Source: Microbacterium esteraromaticum
GTDB lineage: Bacteria > Actinomycetota > Actinomycetes > Actinomycetales > Microbacteriaceae
Length of the DNA stretch: 64,000 bases
Assembly (NCBI RefSeq): GCF_028747645.1
Contig: NZ_CP118100.1
Location: forward strand, 558,001-622,000
Direction of reading: 5' to 3'
Positions 1-7,907 of the stretch are shown one piece after another. Made by a program: the position numbers and the translations under genes. The notes below the pieces were generated by a model. The model saw only the letters and a list, made by a program, of their open reading frames with translations, was not told where the DNA came from and ran no database searches. Within the stretch, counting starts at the first letter, position 1. Every line of letters starts with the position of its first letter.

Positions 1-509
1 GCGGGAGCATCCGCATCGAGACCGAGCCGCCGCTCACCGCGTGAGATCAACTGGCGCACCGCGGCCGGGGACTTCTGCAGAATGCTCCCGATCTCGACGG
101 CGGTCATCGCGTACGCCCGATGCAGCACGACGGCAGCCCGCGCCTCGGGTGTCAGCTGCTCGGCCACGTGCAGCAACGCCAACGACAGCATCTCGCGGTC
201 GGCGACGGCGTCTTCGGGCAGCCGGTCTGTGGTCACCGGCTCGGGCAGCCAATGACCCACGTAGTCCTCACGCACGGCAGACAGCATCCGCACCCGGTCG
301 ATCGAGCGGCGCACGCACGTCGTGGTCAGCCATGCCGGCCACGAGCGCACGGCGCCGGCATCCGCCCGCTCGGTCGTCAGCGCATCGACCGCGACCTCCG
401 AGACGACGTCCTCGGCATGGCCGAGGTCTCCCAGCATCCGATAGGCGATCCCGATCAGGCGACCGCGCTCGGCGTCCCAAGCACGGGCGGCGGCGGTGGC
501 GGCGGTCAT
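1..509 (-). CDS. ECF41-like RNA polymerase sigma factor (3' end cut by window)
   Basis: The first ~169 residues of an extracytoplasmic-function sigma factor are visible; the C-terminus lies outside the window. Region 2 is seen near residues 15-45 (RLIGIAYRMLGDLGHAEDVV). Region 4, a helix-turn-helix, is seen near residues 118-160 (LTPEARAAVVLHRAYAMTAVEIG, split here only by length: key residues are the TAVEIG turn and AAVRQLISRGERRL). Start chosen at ATG 509, the first Met in this frame. It lies 20 bp behind an AhpD-like gene, the classic ECF41 arrangement in which sigma factor and COE-type enzyme (carboxymuconolactone decarboxylase, oxidoreductase or epimerase) are linked. ECF41 proteins usually carry a SnoaL-like C-terminal extension instead of a separate anti-sigma factor; that part cannot be checked here. 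SigJ-type is an alternative name for the same group. Confidence 0.88.
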   Translation of the reverse strand, partial: MTAATAAARAWDAERGRLIGIAYRMLGDLGHAEDVVSEVAVDALTTERADAGAVRSWPAWLTTTCVRRSIDRVRMLSAVREDYVGHWLPEPVTTDRLPEDAVADREMLSLALLHVAEQLTPEARAAVVLHRAYAMTAVEIGSILQKSPAAVRQLISRGERRLGLDADAP

Positions 510-529
510 GCACGCCACGCTACCGCCGT

Positions 530-988
530 TCACGCGATCGGATGCTTCGCATCGACCGGCGGCAGCATCTGCGTGGCGATGGCGATGCGGTTCCAGACGT
601 TGATCGTGCAGATCGCCATCACGAGGCCGCCGAGCTCGCTCTCGCTGAAGTGCTCGGCCGCAGCATCCCAGATCTCGTCGGTGACCGTGTCGGGGCCGAG
701 CTGCGTGACCGCATCGGTGAGGGCGAGGGCGGCCAGCTCGCGCGGCTCGAACAGGTTGTGGGCGTGCTGCCAGGCCCCGACCGCGTGCAACGTGCGCTGC
801 GGGATGCCGTGCTTCGCCCCGGCCGTCGCGTGCATGTCGACGCAGAAGCCGCAGCCGTTCAGGATCGACGCGCGCAGCTTGATCAGCTCGTACAGGCGCT
901 TGTCGACCGCCTTGCTCGAGTACGCCTCCATTCCCAGTACGGCCGCGTAGCCGAGCTTGTTCGTGCGTGCCATGTCGATCCTGGTCAT
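530..988 (-). CDS. Carboxymuconolactone decarboxylase/AhpD-family protein
   Basis: A 152-residue AhpD-like alkylhydroperoxidase-fold protein. The redox motif is C46-G-F-C49-V-D-M-H53, the CxxCxxxH pattern of peroxide-reducing AhpD proteins, so a thiol-dependent peroxidase or reductase role is likely; the substrate is unknown. Start ATG 988 follows an AAAGGG ribosome site; ATG 973 is a less likely alternative. It is the first gene of a two-gene unit with the ECF sigma factor, and the matching promoter lies about 55 bp upstream. In ECF41 systems such genes are usual targets of their sigma factor. Confidence 0.9.
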   Translation of the reverse strand: MTRIDMARTNKLGYAAVLGMEAYSSKAVDKRLYELIKLRASILNGCGFCVDMHATAGAKHGIPQRTLHAVGAWQHAHNLFEPRELAALALTDAVTQLGPDTVTDEIWDAAAEHFSESELGGLVMAICTINVWNRIAIATQMLPPVDAKHPIA

Positions 989-1041
989 GATCGCCCTTTC
1001 TCAGGTCGTCGGGGCGGCCTGTGTGCCGCCGTCATCTATAT

Positions 1042-1068
1042 GTCGGATCGCCGCCCCGAAGTGTGACA
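1042..1068 (-). promoter_or_regulatory. ECF41-type promoter
   Basis: Read on the minus strand: TGTCACA (1068-1062), a 16-bp spacer, then CGAC (1045-1042). The published ECF41 consensus is TGTCACA, about 16 bp, CGTC, so this differs at one base. It points into the AhpD-like gene and the sigma factor behind it, which suggests autoregulation of the pair. Sequence match is direct; the function is inferred. Confidence 0.7.
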
Positions 1069-1095
1069 CCCCGCGCGCTCCGCGCCCGTCGCCCG

Positions 1096-1163
1096 CTGAG
1101 AAACCACTTCCCGTGTGAGAAACCACGTGTGGCGTGGTTTCTCACACGGCAGATGGTTTCTCA
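1096..1163. repeat. Centrosymmetric four-copy inverted repeat (element A)
   Basis: The word GAGAAACCAC occurs at 1098-1107 and 1117-1126, then inverted at 1134-1143 and (9 of 10 bases) 1153-1162. The inner arms 1112-1127 and 1133-1148 are a perfect 16-bp inverted repeat around a 5-base loop; the outer arms 1097-1106 and 1154-1163 pair over 10 bp. The two copies on each side are 19 bp apart and all arms share one centre. It lies between the divergent AhpD-like gene and threonine synthase, so it is not simply a terminator. Confidence 0.85.
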
Positions 1164-1258
1164 CGGGGTGGGTGGGGCGCGGGCGGCGTCATCCGGACTG
1201 CGCACGGGCGTCGTCCTGCGAGAATGTAAGCCCGAGCAGTCGACCCGAGGAGCGCCAC

Positions 1259-2677
1259 GTGTTGTACATCTCCACCCGCGGCGGCATGCAGCCGCAGCCG
1301 TTCAGCGAGACGCTTCTCGAGGGGCTCGCGCCCGACGGCGGTCTCGCGGTTCCCGAGCGGATGCCGCAGGTGGATGCCGAGACGCTCGCCTCGTGGCGGG
1401 GTTTGACGTACCCCGAGCTGGCCACCGAGGTGCTCGGCCTGTTCGCCACGGACATTCCGCGCGAGGACCTCGCGCGCATGACGGCCGCGGCGTACGCGGA
1501 CTTCCCCGACGAGGTCGTGCCGCTGCGGTCGATCGGCGGCGGCATCACGCTGGTCGGACTGTCAGAGGGGCCGACGCTGGCCTTCAAAGACATGGCGATG
1601 CAGTTTCTCGGACAGGTGCTCGAGTACGTGCTCGAGAAGCAGGACCGCGTGCTGAACATCGTCGGCGCCACCTCGGGCGACACGGGATCGGCAGCGGAGC
1701 ACGCGCTGCGCGGCAAAGAGCGTGTGTCGGTGTTCATGCTGTCGCCGCAGGGGCGCATGAGCCCCTTCCAGCGCGCGCAGATGTACTCGCTCGACGACAC
1801 CAACGTGCACAACATCGCCGTGGCCGGCGTGTTCGACGACTGCCAGAACCTGGTCAAGCAGCTCGCCGGCGACATCGACTTCAAGAGGGCCCAGAACCTC
1901 GGCGCGGTCAACTCGATCAACCTCGGCCGCATCGCAGCCCAGGTCGTGTACTACTTCTGGGCGTGGCTGCGAGTGACCGACGGCGTTGAGCCCGAGTTCC
2001 GCAACGGGTTCGAGGTGTCGTTCACCGTGCCGTCGGGCAACTTCGGCAACATCCTCTCGGGCTTCTTCGCCAAGAGCATGGGGCTGCCGGTGCGCCGTCT
2101 GGTGCTGGCCGCGAACGAGAACAACGTGCTCGACGAGTTCTTCCGCACGGGTGTGTACCGCCCCCGCTCGGCCGCCGACACGCACGCCACGTCGAGCCCG
2201 TCGATGGACATCTCGAAGGCCTCCAACCTCGAGCGCTTCATGTTCGACCTCGTCGGGCGTGACGCCTCGGGTGTCGTCGAGGCGTGGCAGGCGCTCGACC
2301 GCGAGGGCTTCTTCGACTTCTCGGCAGAGCAGCCCCGCTTCGAGAGCGAGTTCGGCATCGTCAGCGGAACCTCCACGCACGCCGACCGGCTGGCGACCAT
2401 CCGGGCCGTGTACGACGAGTGCGGCGAGGTCATCGACCCGCACACCGCCGACGGCGTCAAGGTGGCCCGCGAGCATGTTGAGCAGGACGTGCCGATGCTC
2501 GTGCTCGAGACGGCAAAGCCCGAGAAGTTCGCCGAGACGATCACCGAGGCCATCGGCATGACCCTCGACCTCTCGCCCGAGCTGCAGCAGATGATGGCTG
2601 CCCCGCAGCATGTCACCGAGATGGCCGACGACGAGCAGGCGCTGCGCGCCTTCGTGGCCGAGCACGCGCTGCGCTGA
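1259..2677 (+). CDS. thrC: Threonine synthase
   Basis: Converts O-phosphohomoserine to threonine with pyridoxal phosphate, in the cytoplasm. 472 residues, the length of the longer ThrC class that begins Y-(I/T)-STRGG. The PLP lysine is K110 in GPTLAFKDMAMQFLG, followed by GATSGDTGSAAEHAL and by SGNFGNILSGFFAKSMGLPV. The start is GTG 1259 behind a GAGGAG ribosome site at about 1247-1252; reading further upstream would translate element A. No other threonine-pathway genes (hom, thrB) are adjacent, so the gene stands alone here. Confidence 0.96.
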   Translation: MLYISTRGGMQPQPFSETLLEGLAPDGGLAVPERMPQVDAETLASWRGLTYPELATEVLGLFATDIPREDLARMTAAAYADFPDEVVPLRSIGGGITLVGLSEGPTLAFKDMAMQFLGQVLEYVLEKQDRVLNIVGATSGDTGSAAEHALRGKERVSVFMLSPQGRMSPFQRAQMYSLDDTNVHNIAVAGVFDDCQNLVKQLAGDIDFKRAQNLGAVNSINLGRIAAQVVYYFWAWLRVTDGVEPEFRNGFEVSFTVPSGNFGNILSGFFAKSMGLPVRRLVLAANENNVLDEFFRTGVYRPRSAADTHATSSPSMDISKASNLERFMFDLVGRDASGVVEAWQALDREGFFDFSAEQPRFESEFGIVSGTSTHADRLATIRAVYDECGEVIDPHTADGVKVAREHVEQDVPMLVLETAKPEKFAETITEAIGMTLDLSPELQQMMAAPQHVTEMADDEQALRAFVAEHALR

Positions 2678-2715
2678 GACCGCACCGCGTCACCGCGGGC
2701 GGCTAGGGTGAGCGG

Positions 2716-4047
2716 ATGAGCACCGTCCGCCCCGGCATCGCCGAGCGCTTGTCGCAGATGATCCAGCTGCCGACCGTGTCGGCCGAGCTCGCACAGCGCG
2801 GGCATGAGCCGTTCGCCGCGTTCGAGCGTCTCATCGCCGAGCAGTACCCGCTCGTGCACGAGCACCTCGCGCTCGAGAAACACACCGAGTACGGGCTGCT
2901 GTTCCATTGGAAGGGTGCGCAGCCCGACGCCGCGCCTGCGGTGCTGATGGCGCACTACGACGTGGTGCCCGTCGACGAGTCGGATGCCTGGACGTACCCG
3001 CCGTTCGAGGGCCGCATCGCCGACGGGCGCGTGTACGGGCGCGGAACCCTCGACGACAAGGGCCCGCTGATCGTCATTCTTGAAGCCGTCGAGAATCTGC
3101 TGGCCGACGGTTTTGCGCCCGCCCGCGATGTCTACCTGTCGTTCGGCGGCAACGAGGAGACGTTCGGTGTCGCCGCTCAGGCCATCAGCGCGGCATTCCA
3201 GCAGCGCGGCATCACCCCGTGGATCGTCATCGACGAGGGCGGTGCCGTGGTCGACGCGCCGTTGCCCTTCGTGCCCGGCCGTTCGGCGATGGTCGGCGTG
3301 GGAGAGAAGGGTGTTCTCAGCATCCGCCTCACGGCGCGCGGCGACGGCGGGCACGCCTCGGCGCCGCCGACGCTCACCGCCGTGCGGCGGATCGCCCGCG
3401 CGGTCGACCGGCTCGGTCCGGGAACCTTCCCCGCGCGCGCACCGCGCGCGATCTCTCGGATGCTGTCGCAGCTGGCCGCACAGACGCCGGGCCCGGCCCG
3501 CCACCTGCTGCGTCTGCTCGGTGCGGTGCCGCCGCTGACCGCGCGCCTGTTCGCGGCGCTCGGTGGAGAGCCGGCGGCGCTGGTGCGCACCACCGTCGCG
3601 CCCACGATGCAGTCGGGGGGCACCGCCGCCAATGTGCTTCCGTCGCAGGCATCCGCCACGATCAACTTGCGGATCGCCCTCGGTGAGACGGTGGATGCCA
3701 CGGTGCTGCGCGTACGCGACCGCATCGGTGACCCCCTCGTGGCGATCGAGGTACTCGAGGGCAGCGAGCCCTCGCCCGAGTCGGCCACCGACAATGCACA
3801 GTTCGCGCTGATCGCCGAGGCGCTCGACGTCTCGCATCCCGACGCCCCCGCCGTGCCGTACGTCATGATGGCGGCCACCGACTCGCGGCATTTTCACCGC
3901 TTCACGCCCGCCGTGTATCGGTTCGCGCCGCTGGAGATGTCGAACGCGCAGCGCGCGGCGATCCACGGCGTCGACGAGAACGTCGAGATCGCCGCCCTCG
4001 AACGCGGCGAGCGATTCCATCGCGAGCTGCTGCAACGGCTACAGTGA
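2716..4047 (+). CDS. M20/M25/M40-family metallopeptidase (PM20D1/carboxypeptidase-like)
   Basis: A 443-residue di-zinc amidohydrolase/peptidase. Metal ligands are visible: H80 in VLMAHYDVVPVD, D113/D114 in GRGTLDDKG (bridging Asp and its neighbour), and E147/E148 in GGNEETFG (general base and ligand). A dimerisation insert follows the first catalytic half near residues 190-330, and the distal H ligand is probably in DSRHFHRF. The long N-terminal segment before the first ligand resembles PM20D1-type enzymes that hydrolyse N-acyl amino acids or dipeptides; the true substrate cannot be told. No signal peptide. It starts 38 bp after thrC. Confidence 0.88.
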   Translation: MSTVRPGIAERLSQMIQLPTVSAELAQRGHEPFAAFERLIAEQYPLVHEHLALEKHTEYGLLFHWKGAQPDAAPAVLMAHYDVVPVDESDAWTYPPFEGRIADGRVYGRGTLDDKGPLIVILEAVENLLADGFAPARDVYLSFGGNEETFGVAAQAISAAFQQRGITPWIVIDEGGAVVDAPLPFVPGRSAMVGVGEKGVLSIRLTARGDGGHASAPPTLTAVRRIARAVDRLGPGTFPARAPRAISRMLSQLAAQTPGPARHLLRLLGAVPPLTARLFAALGGEPAALVRTTVAPTMQSGGTAANVLPSQASATINLRIALGETVDATVLRVRDRIGDPLVAIEVLEGSEPSPESATDNAQFALIAEALDVSHPDAPAVPYVMMAATDSRHFHRFTPAVYRFAPLEMSNAQRAAIHGVDENVEIAALERGERFHRELLQRLQ

Positions 4048-4084
4048 TCCCACCCGACTGTTCTGTCTTCAGAAAGGGGGCGCG

Positions 4085-5539
4085 ATGACGCGCTCCGTCA
4101 CCCTCGGCGCGCTCGCCAGCGTCGTCGGATTCCTCGCCTTCGTCGAGTTCACCAGCGGTGTGCTGCAGGGCTACTACACGCCGATGCTCACCGACATCGC
4201 CCGGCATCTCGGCATCCATGACGCCGATGTCAACTGGCTTGAGGGCGCTCAGCTGATGCTGTCGGCGCTCGTCGTGCCGGCCTTCGCCAAGCTCGGCGAC
4301 ATGATCGGGCACAAGCGGATGCTGCTGGTGTCGACCGCGCTCACGGCGGCCGCCGCGCTCGTGCTGCCGTTCACGGACTCGTTCACGGTGTTCCTGATCG
4401 GCTGGGCCCTGATGGGCTTCTACGTGGTGTGGCTGCCGCTGGAGATCGCGCTGATCTGGTCGCGCTCGCGCTCGATGGCCTCGCGCTCGATCATCACCGC
4501 CCGGGCTGCGGGCCTGCTCGTGGCCGCGCTCGAAGCCGGCGCGATCATCGGTGCGCTGGCCGGCGGGGCGCTGATCGATGCGCTGCCGCTGACCGTCGTG
4601 CTGCTGATCCCCGCGCTGCTGGTCGTGGTGTGCTTCTTCGTGATCCTGTTCGGGGTGAAGGAGTCGCCCGAGATGACCGGCGGCCGCCTCGACACCACCG
4701 GCCTGGTGCTGATCTCGTTCGCCCTGATCGCCTTCACCGGCGGGCTCAGCCTGCTGCGCCTGCCCGGCGGGCTGACGAGCTTCTGGTCGTGGGGGGTGGT
4801 GCTGCTGGGGCTGTTGCTGATCGTGCCGTTCGTGCTGTGGGAACTGCGGCACGACGACCCGCTGATCGACGTGCGCATGTTCCGCTCGCCCGCGCTCGGC
4901 CCGGTCTTCCTCACCGCCGGGCTCTTCGGCGTGAGTGTGCTCGGGGCGCAGGCGCCGTTGTCGACCTTCGCCCGCACCGATCCGTCGGTGTACGGCTACG
5001 GCCTGGGAACGACGGGTTTCGCGACGTCACTGATCATCGGCATCTACCTGATCGCGATGATCACCGGTGCGCTGCTGTTCCCGTTGATCGCCCGGGTCAC
5101 TACTCCACGGATCACCCTGATCGGCGCCTCGCTACTGGTCGGGATCGGCTTTCTGCTCTTCCTGCCGTTCCACGACACGTACCTGCAGGTCGTCACGAAC
5201 ATGGTGTTCGCGGGTCTCGGCTCGGGCGCGCTGGTGGCGGCGCTGCCGGCCGCCGCGGCGTCTGCGGCACCGGCCACCCAGACCGGCGTCGCCACGGGCC
5301 TGACGAACTCGGTGAAGACCGTCGGCGGCGCGATCGCGTCGTGCATCTTCGGTATCGCACTGCTCGGCGGTGTCGCCGGGGCCGCCGGTGCGACCGAGGG
5401 CACCGCGGGATCTCTCGCGGGCTACATGACGGTGTGGATCGTGTGCGGCGCCACGGCACTGGCATCCGCGGTGCTTCTCGCCTTCGTGCCCAAGCAGGCG
5501 TTCACCGACCGCGCTGCCGAGGTGGCGTCGACGCACTGA
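4085..5539 (+). CDS. MFS transporter, DHA2-like
   Basis: A 484-residue integral membrane protein with about 12-14 hydrophobic segments. The motif-A region appears as KLGDMIGHKRMLLVSTAL between helices 2 and 3. The long hydrophobic run with extra helices ([17 protein letters not shown], then VVLLGLLLIVPFVLWELRHDDPLIDVRMF, named by its ends) is typical of 14-helix drug:H+ antiporters of the DHA2/EmrB type, hence a drug or metabolite exporter role is likely. ATG 4085 has a strong AGAAAGGGGG ribosome site. There is no adjacent TetR/MarR regulator to suggest a ligand; co-transcription with the upstream peptidase is possible across the 37-bp gap. Confidence 0.85.
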   Translation: MTRSVTLGALASVVGFLAFVEFTSGVLQGYYTPMLTDIARHLGIHDADVNWLEGAQLMLSALVVPAFAKLGDMIGHKRMLLVSTALTAAAALVLPFTDSFTVFLIGWALMGFYVVWLPLEIALIWSRSRSMASRSIITARAAGLLVAALEAGAIIGALAGGALIDALPLTVVLLIPALLVVVCFFVILFGVKESPEMTGGRLDTTGLVLISFALIAFTGGLSLLRLPGGLTSFWSWGVVLLGLLLIVPFVLWELRHDDPLIDVRMFRSPALGPVFLTAGLFGVSVLGAQAPLSTFARTDPSVYGYGLGTTGFATSLIIGIYLIAMITGALLFPLIARVTTPRITLIGASLLVGIGFLLFLPFHDTYLQVVTNMVFAGLGSGALVAALPAAAASAAPATQTGVATGLTNSVKTVGGAIASCIFGIALLGGVAGAAGATEGTAGSLAGYMTVWIVCGATALASAVLLAFVPKQAFTDRAAEVASTH

Positions 5540-5578
5540 GGGCGCGACGGACGTCGCGACCGCGGAGCTACCACAAAG

Positions 5579-5629
5579 TGATCGTTTGATCGAATTCTGG
5601 TTGACCGAACAGTCACTCTCCGTGATAGT
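5579..5629 (+). promoter_or_regulatory. Operator-like word plus sigma-70-type promoter of the dehydrogenase/regulator unit
   Basis: The 14-mer TGATCGTTTGATCG at 5579-5592 contains two GATCG half sites. Eight bases on is a promoter-like pair, TTGACC (5601-5606), 17 bp, GATAGT (5624-5629). The identical 14-mer recurs at 7804-7817, again 7 bp upstream of a TTGA box, so it is the prime candidate for the binding site of the DeoR-LacI hybrid regulator encoded between them. Confidence 0.65.
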
Positions 5630-5663
5630 GGAGTGATCTTCTTCCGACCGCAGGAGCACTGTG

Positions 5664-5711
5664 ATGATTTTGACCTCGTCCGCCGCAACGTCGCGTGGGG
5701 CGAACCGATGA
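5664..5711 (+). CDS. 15-codon upstream reading frame overlapping the dehydrogenase start
   Basis: ATG 5664 (or GTG 5661) follows a good CAGGAG site at 5651-5656 and encodes 15 residues beginning MILTSSAAT. Its TGA overlaps the ATG of the dehydrogenase (ATGA at 5708-5711). The dehydrogenase ATG has no clear ribosome site of its own, so its translation may be coupled to this short frame. An alternative is a single-base frameshift that separates an original N-terminus from the dehydrogenase. Confidence 0.45.
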   Translation: MILTSSAATSRGANR

Positions 5712-6694
5712 GCCTGCGCCGACCGCGCGCGGCACTGGCCATGACCCCCGATCTGCCCGAACCGCTGTTCGGTGCGGACTACGCCGAGCGCTTCGCGCCG
5801 GCGGTGGAGCTGCTCGGGCCTCTCGAAGACGTCGCCCCGGAGCAGTGGGAACAGATCGAAGTGCTGATCGGATGCTGGGGTGCGCCCGAACTGGATGCCG
5901 ACCTGCTGGCGCGCATGCCCCGGCTGCGCGGCATGGTCTACGCGGCGGGTTCGGTGCGCGGCATCATGACGTCCGAGGCCTACGAACGCGGAGTGCGGAT
6001 CAGCTCGGGAGCCGACGCGAACGCGGTGCCGGTGGCGGAGTTCACGTTGGCCGCGATCCTGCTCGCCGGCAAGCGCGCTTTCGCCATCGATGAGGAGTAT
6101 CGGCGCACGCAGCAGTACCGGCCGGCGAGCACCGCGCACGAGCGATGGGGCAACTTCGGCACGCGGGTCGGCATCATCAGCGCCTCGCGCATCGGTCGGC
6201 GGGTGATCGAGTTGCTCGCGCCGTTCGACGTCGAGGTGCTCGTGTGGGACCCGACCCTGCAGCACGACATCGACGGCGCGACCCGGGTCGGGCTCGACGA
6301 ACTGCTGTCCACCTCGGACGTGGTGAGCCTGCACGCACCTTCGCTGCCCGAGACCCGGGGAATGCTGGGAGAGCGCGAGCTGGCCCTGCTGCCGGACGGC
6401 GCAACGCTGATCAACACTGCACGCGGCGCGCTGATCGACCAGGACGCTCTCGTGCGCGAGCTGAACGCCAGACGGATCCACGCCGTGATCGACGTCACCG
6501 AACCCGATGTGCTGCCCGCCGGGCATCCGCTGTTCTCGGCGCCCAACCTCACCCTCACGCCGCACATCGCAGGCTCGCAGGGGTCTGAGCTGCGGCGACT
6601 CGGAGACGCGGCCTTTGACGAGCTGCAGAGGTTCACGCGGGGCGAGGCGTTCCGCCATGACGTGTCGGAGTCGCAGTTCGCGCTGCTGGCCTGA
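5708..6694 (+). CDS. D-2-hydroxyacid dehydrogenase family protein
   Basis: A 328-residue NAD(P)-dependent 2-hydroxyacid dehydrogenase. The catalytic triad is recognisable: Arg in INTARGALID, Glu in DVTEPDVLP and His in TPHIAGS. The dinucleotide-binding loop is unusual, VGIISASRIGRRV, where the usual GxGxxG has lost its first two glycines; a related subgroup carries GASRIG. Start ATG 5708 gives the expected N-terminus and overlaps the upstream short frame. It is 33 bp ahead of the regulator and belongs to a sugar-uptake locus, so it may act on a sugar-derived acid; substrate unknown. Confidence 0.85.
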   Translation: MSLRRPRAALAMTPDLPEPLFGADYAERFAPAVELLGPLEDVAPEQWEQIEVLIGCWGAPELDADLLARMPRLRGMVYAAGSVRGIMTSEAYERGVRISSGADANAVPVAEFTLAAILLAGKRAFAIDEEYRRTQQYRPASTAHERWGNFGTRVGIISASRIGRRVIELLAPFDVEVLVWDPTLQHDIDGATRVGLDELLSTSDVVSLHAPSLPETRGMLGERELALLPDGATLINTARGALIDQDALVRELNARRIHAVIDVTEPDVLPAGHPLFSAPNLTLTPHIAGSQGSELRRLGDAAFDELQRFTRGEAFRHDVSESQFALLA

Positions 6695-6727
6695 CGCGAC
6701 GGAACCGCAGGTTGAGAAGGAGAAGTC

Positions 6728-7792
6728 ATGCGAGCGGCAGAGCGACGCTCGGCGATCGAACGTGAGCTGAACCTGACCGGACGCGTCGACGTCGCGGTGC
6801 TGGCCAGACAGCTCAGCGTCTCGCCGATCAGCATCCGACGCGACCTCAACGACCTCGTTGAGAAGGGGATCGCGCGCCGGGTGCATGGCGGGGCGATCGC
6901 CGCGCGGATGCCCTCTGCAAGCGGCCCGCAGATCGTGCGACGCCCGCCGCCCGCCCGCAGCGAGGGCGGGATCATCGGCCTGGTGGTGCCCTCATCGCAC
7001 TATTACTACGCCGGGGTTCTGGAAGGCGTGAAAGCCGCGGCGGTCGAGGCGCGCGTGCGCGTGGCGCTGCTCGTCTCGGGGTACTCGCAGGAGCAGGAGC
7101 TGGCCCAGATCAAGCGGCTCGTCGATCGCGGGGTCACGTCTCTCATCGCCACACCCGCCGTCATCCCCGAACGCGACCCGCGCACCTACGAGGCCCTGCG
7201 GGAGGTCGGTAGTCCGGTCGTGCTGCTCGAGCGGGACGGCGGCGATGACTTCGCGATGCTCGACTCGGTGCGCTCCGACCACGAGTTCGGAGCCAGGCTG
7301 GCGTTTCAGCAGCTCGCAGACGACGGGCACCGGTCGGTGGCGCTGGTGTCGGCCGAGCGCACGCCCACGGCCGGCTGGCTGCGCGCCGGATTCGAGGCGA
7401 AGCGCGGACTGTTCGATGGTGCGACCGAGCGGATGGCGATCCCCTCGGCTCCGGAGTACGCCCCGGAACTGCAGGAGAGCCTCGACACTGTGCTGGACCG
7501 CTTCGCGCAGCTCGGCACGACCGGTGCGCTGGTGCACTCCGACCTCGCCGCCGTCGCGCTCGCGCAGCGCGCCCGCGAGCGCGGCATGGACGTCTCGGTC
7601 ATCGCGTACGACGACGAGATCGCGGCGCTTGCCGACCCGCCCATGGATGCTGTCGCGCCGCGCAAGCACGAGGTCGGGCGGCTAGCGCTGATGACCGCGC
7701 TGGAGCGGGCGGCGCAGAGCGCGGAAGACGTGGTGCCGCGGCATGTGACGGTGCCGCCCGCGTTCGCGCTGCGGCGTGCGCAGGACGCGTAA
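6728..7792 (+). CDS. DeoR-type HTH / LacI-type ligand-binding hybrid regulator
   Basis: 354 residues. Residues 1-60 form a DeoR winged helix-turn-helix (RQLSVSPISIRRDLNDLVEKG ends in RRVHGGAI). From about residue 80 the chain is a periplasmic-binding-protein-like sensor domain (IIGLVVPSSHYYYAGVLEGVK; later DDGHRSVALVSAE and VIAYDDEIAAL) as in LacI/GalR proteins. This suggests sugar-responsive control, probably repression. A GAGAAGGAGAAG ribosome site precedes ATG 6728. The identical operator-like 14-mers ahead of the dehydrogenase and of the importer fit autoregulation plus control of transport. Confidence 0.88.
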   Translation: MRAAERRSAIERELNLTGRVDVAVLARQLSVSPISIRRDLNDLVEKGIARRVHGGAIAARMPSASGPQIVRRPPPARSEGGIIGLVVPSSHYYYAGVLEGVKAAAVEARVRVALLVSGYSQEQELAQIKRLVDRGVTSLIATPAVIPERDPRTYEALREVGSPVVLLERDGGDDFAMLDSVRSDHEFGARLAFQQLADDGHRSVALVSAERTPTAGWLRAGFEAKRGLFDGATERMAIPSAPEYAPELQESLDTVLDRFAQLGTTGALVHSDLAAVALAQRARERGMDVSVIAYDDEIAALADPPMDAVAPRKHEVGRLALMTALERAAQSAEDVVPRHVTVPPAFALRRAQDA

Positions 7793-7803
7793 CGACCAGC
7801 TTC

Positions 7804-7852
7804 TGATCGTTTGATCGTTATGGTTTGAGTCGTCCAATCGATCGGTCATAGC
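7804..7852 (+). promoter_or_regulatory. Second copy of the operator-like word with promoter of the sugar importer
   Basis: TGATCGTTTGATCG at 7804-7817 is identical to the copy at 5579. A TTGAGT box follows at 7825-7830, with a weak -10 candidate (CATAGC, 7847-7852) 16 bp later. The same order and almost the same spacing at both sites supports a shared regulator. Confidence 0.6.
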
Positions 7853-7907
7853 ATCGCGTCGACGGAGAGCCCTTTCCCACGGCTCGCCCCGGACCGAAGG
7901 AGTTCCT

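Noticed and set aside
1951..4035. 694-residue open frame on the minus strand across thrC and the peptidase gene
   Set aside because: Arg/His/Gly-rich, no family motif, fully antisense to two well-supported genes; an effect of high GC.
5132..6886. 584-residue minus-strand open frame
   Set aside because: Antisense to MFS and dehydrogenase genes and covers the shared operator and promoter; composition typical of shadows.
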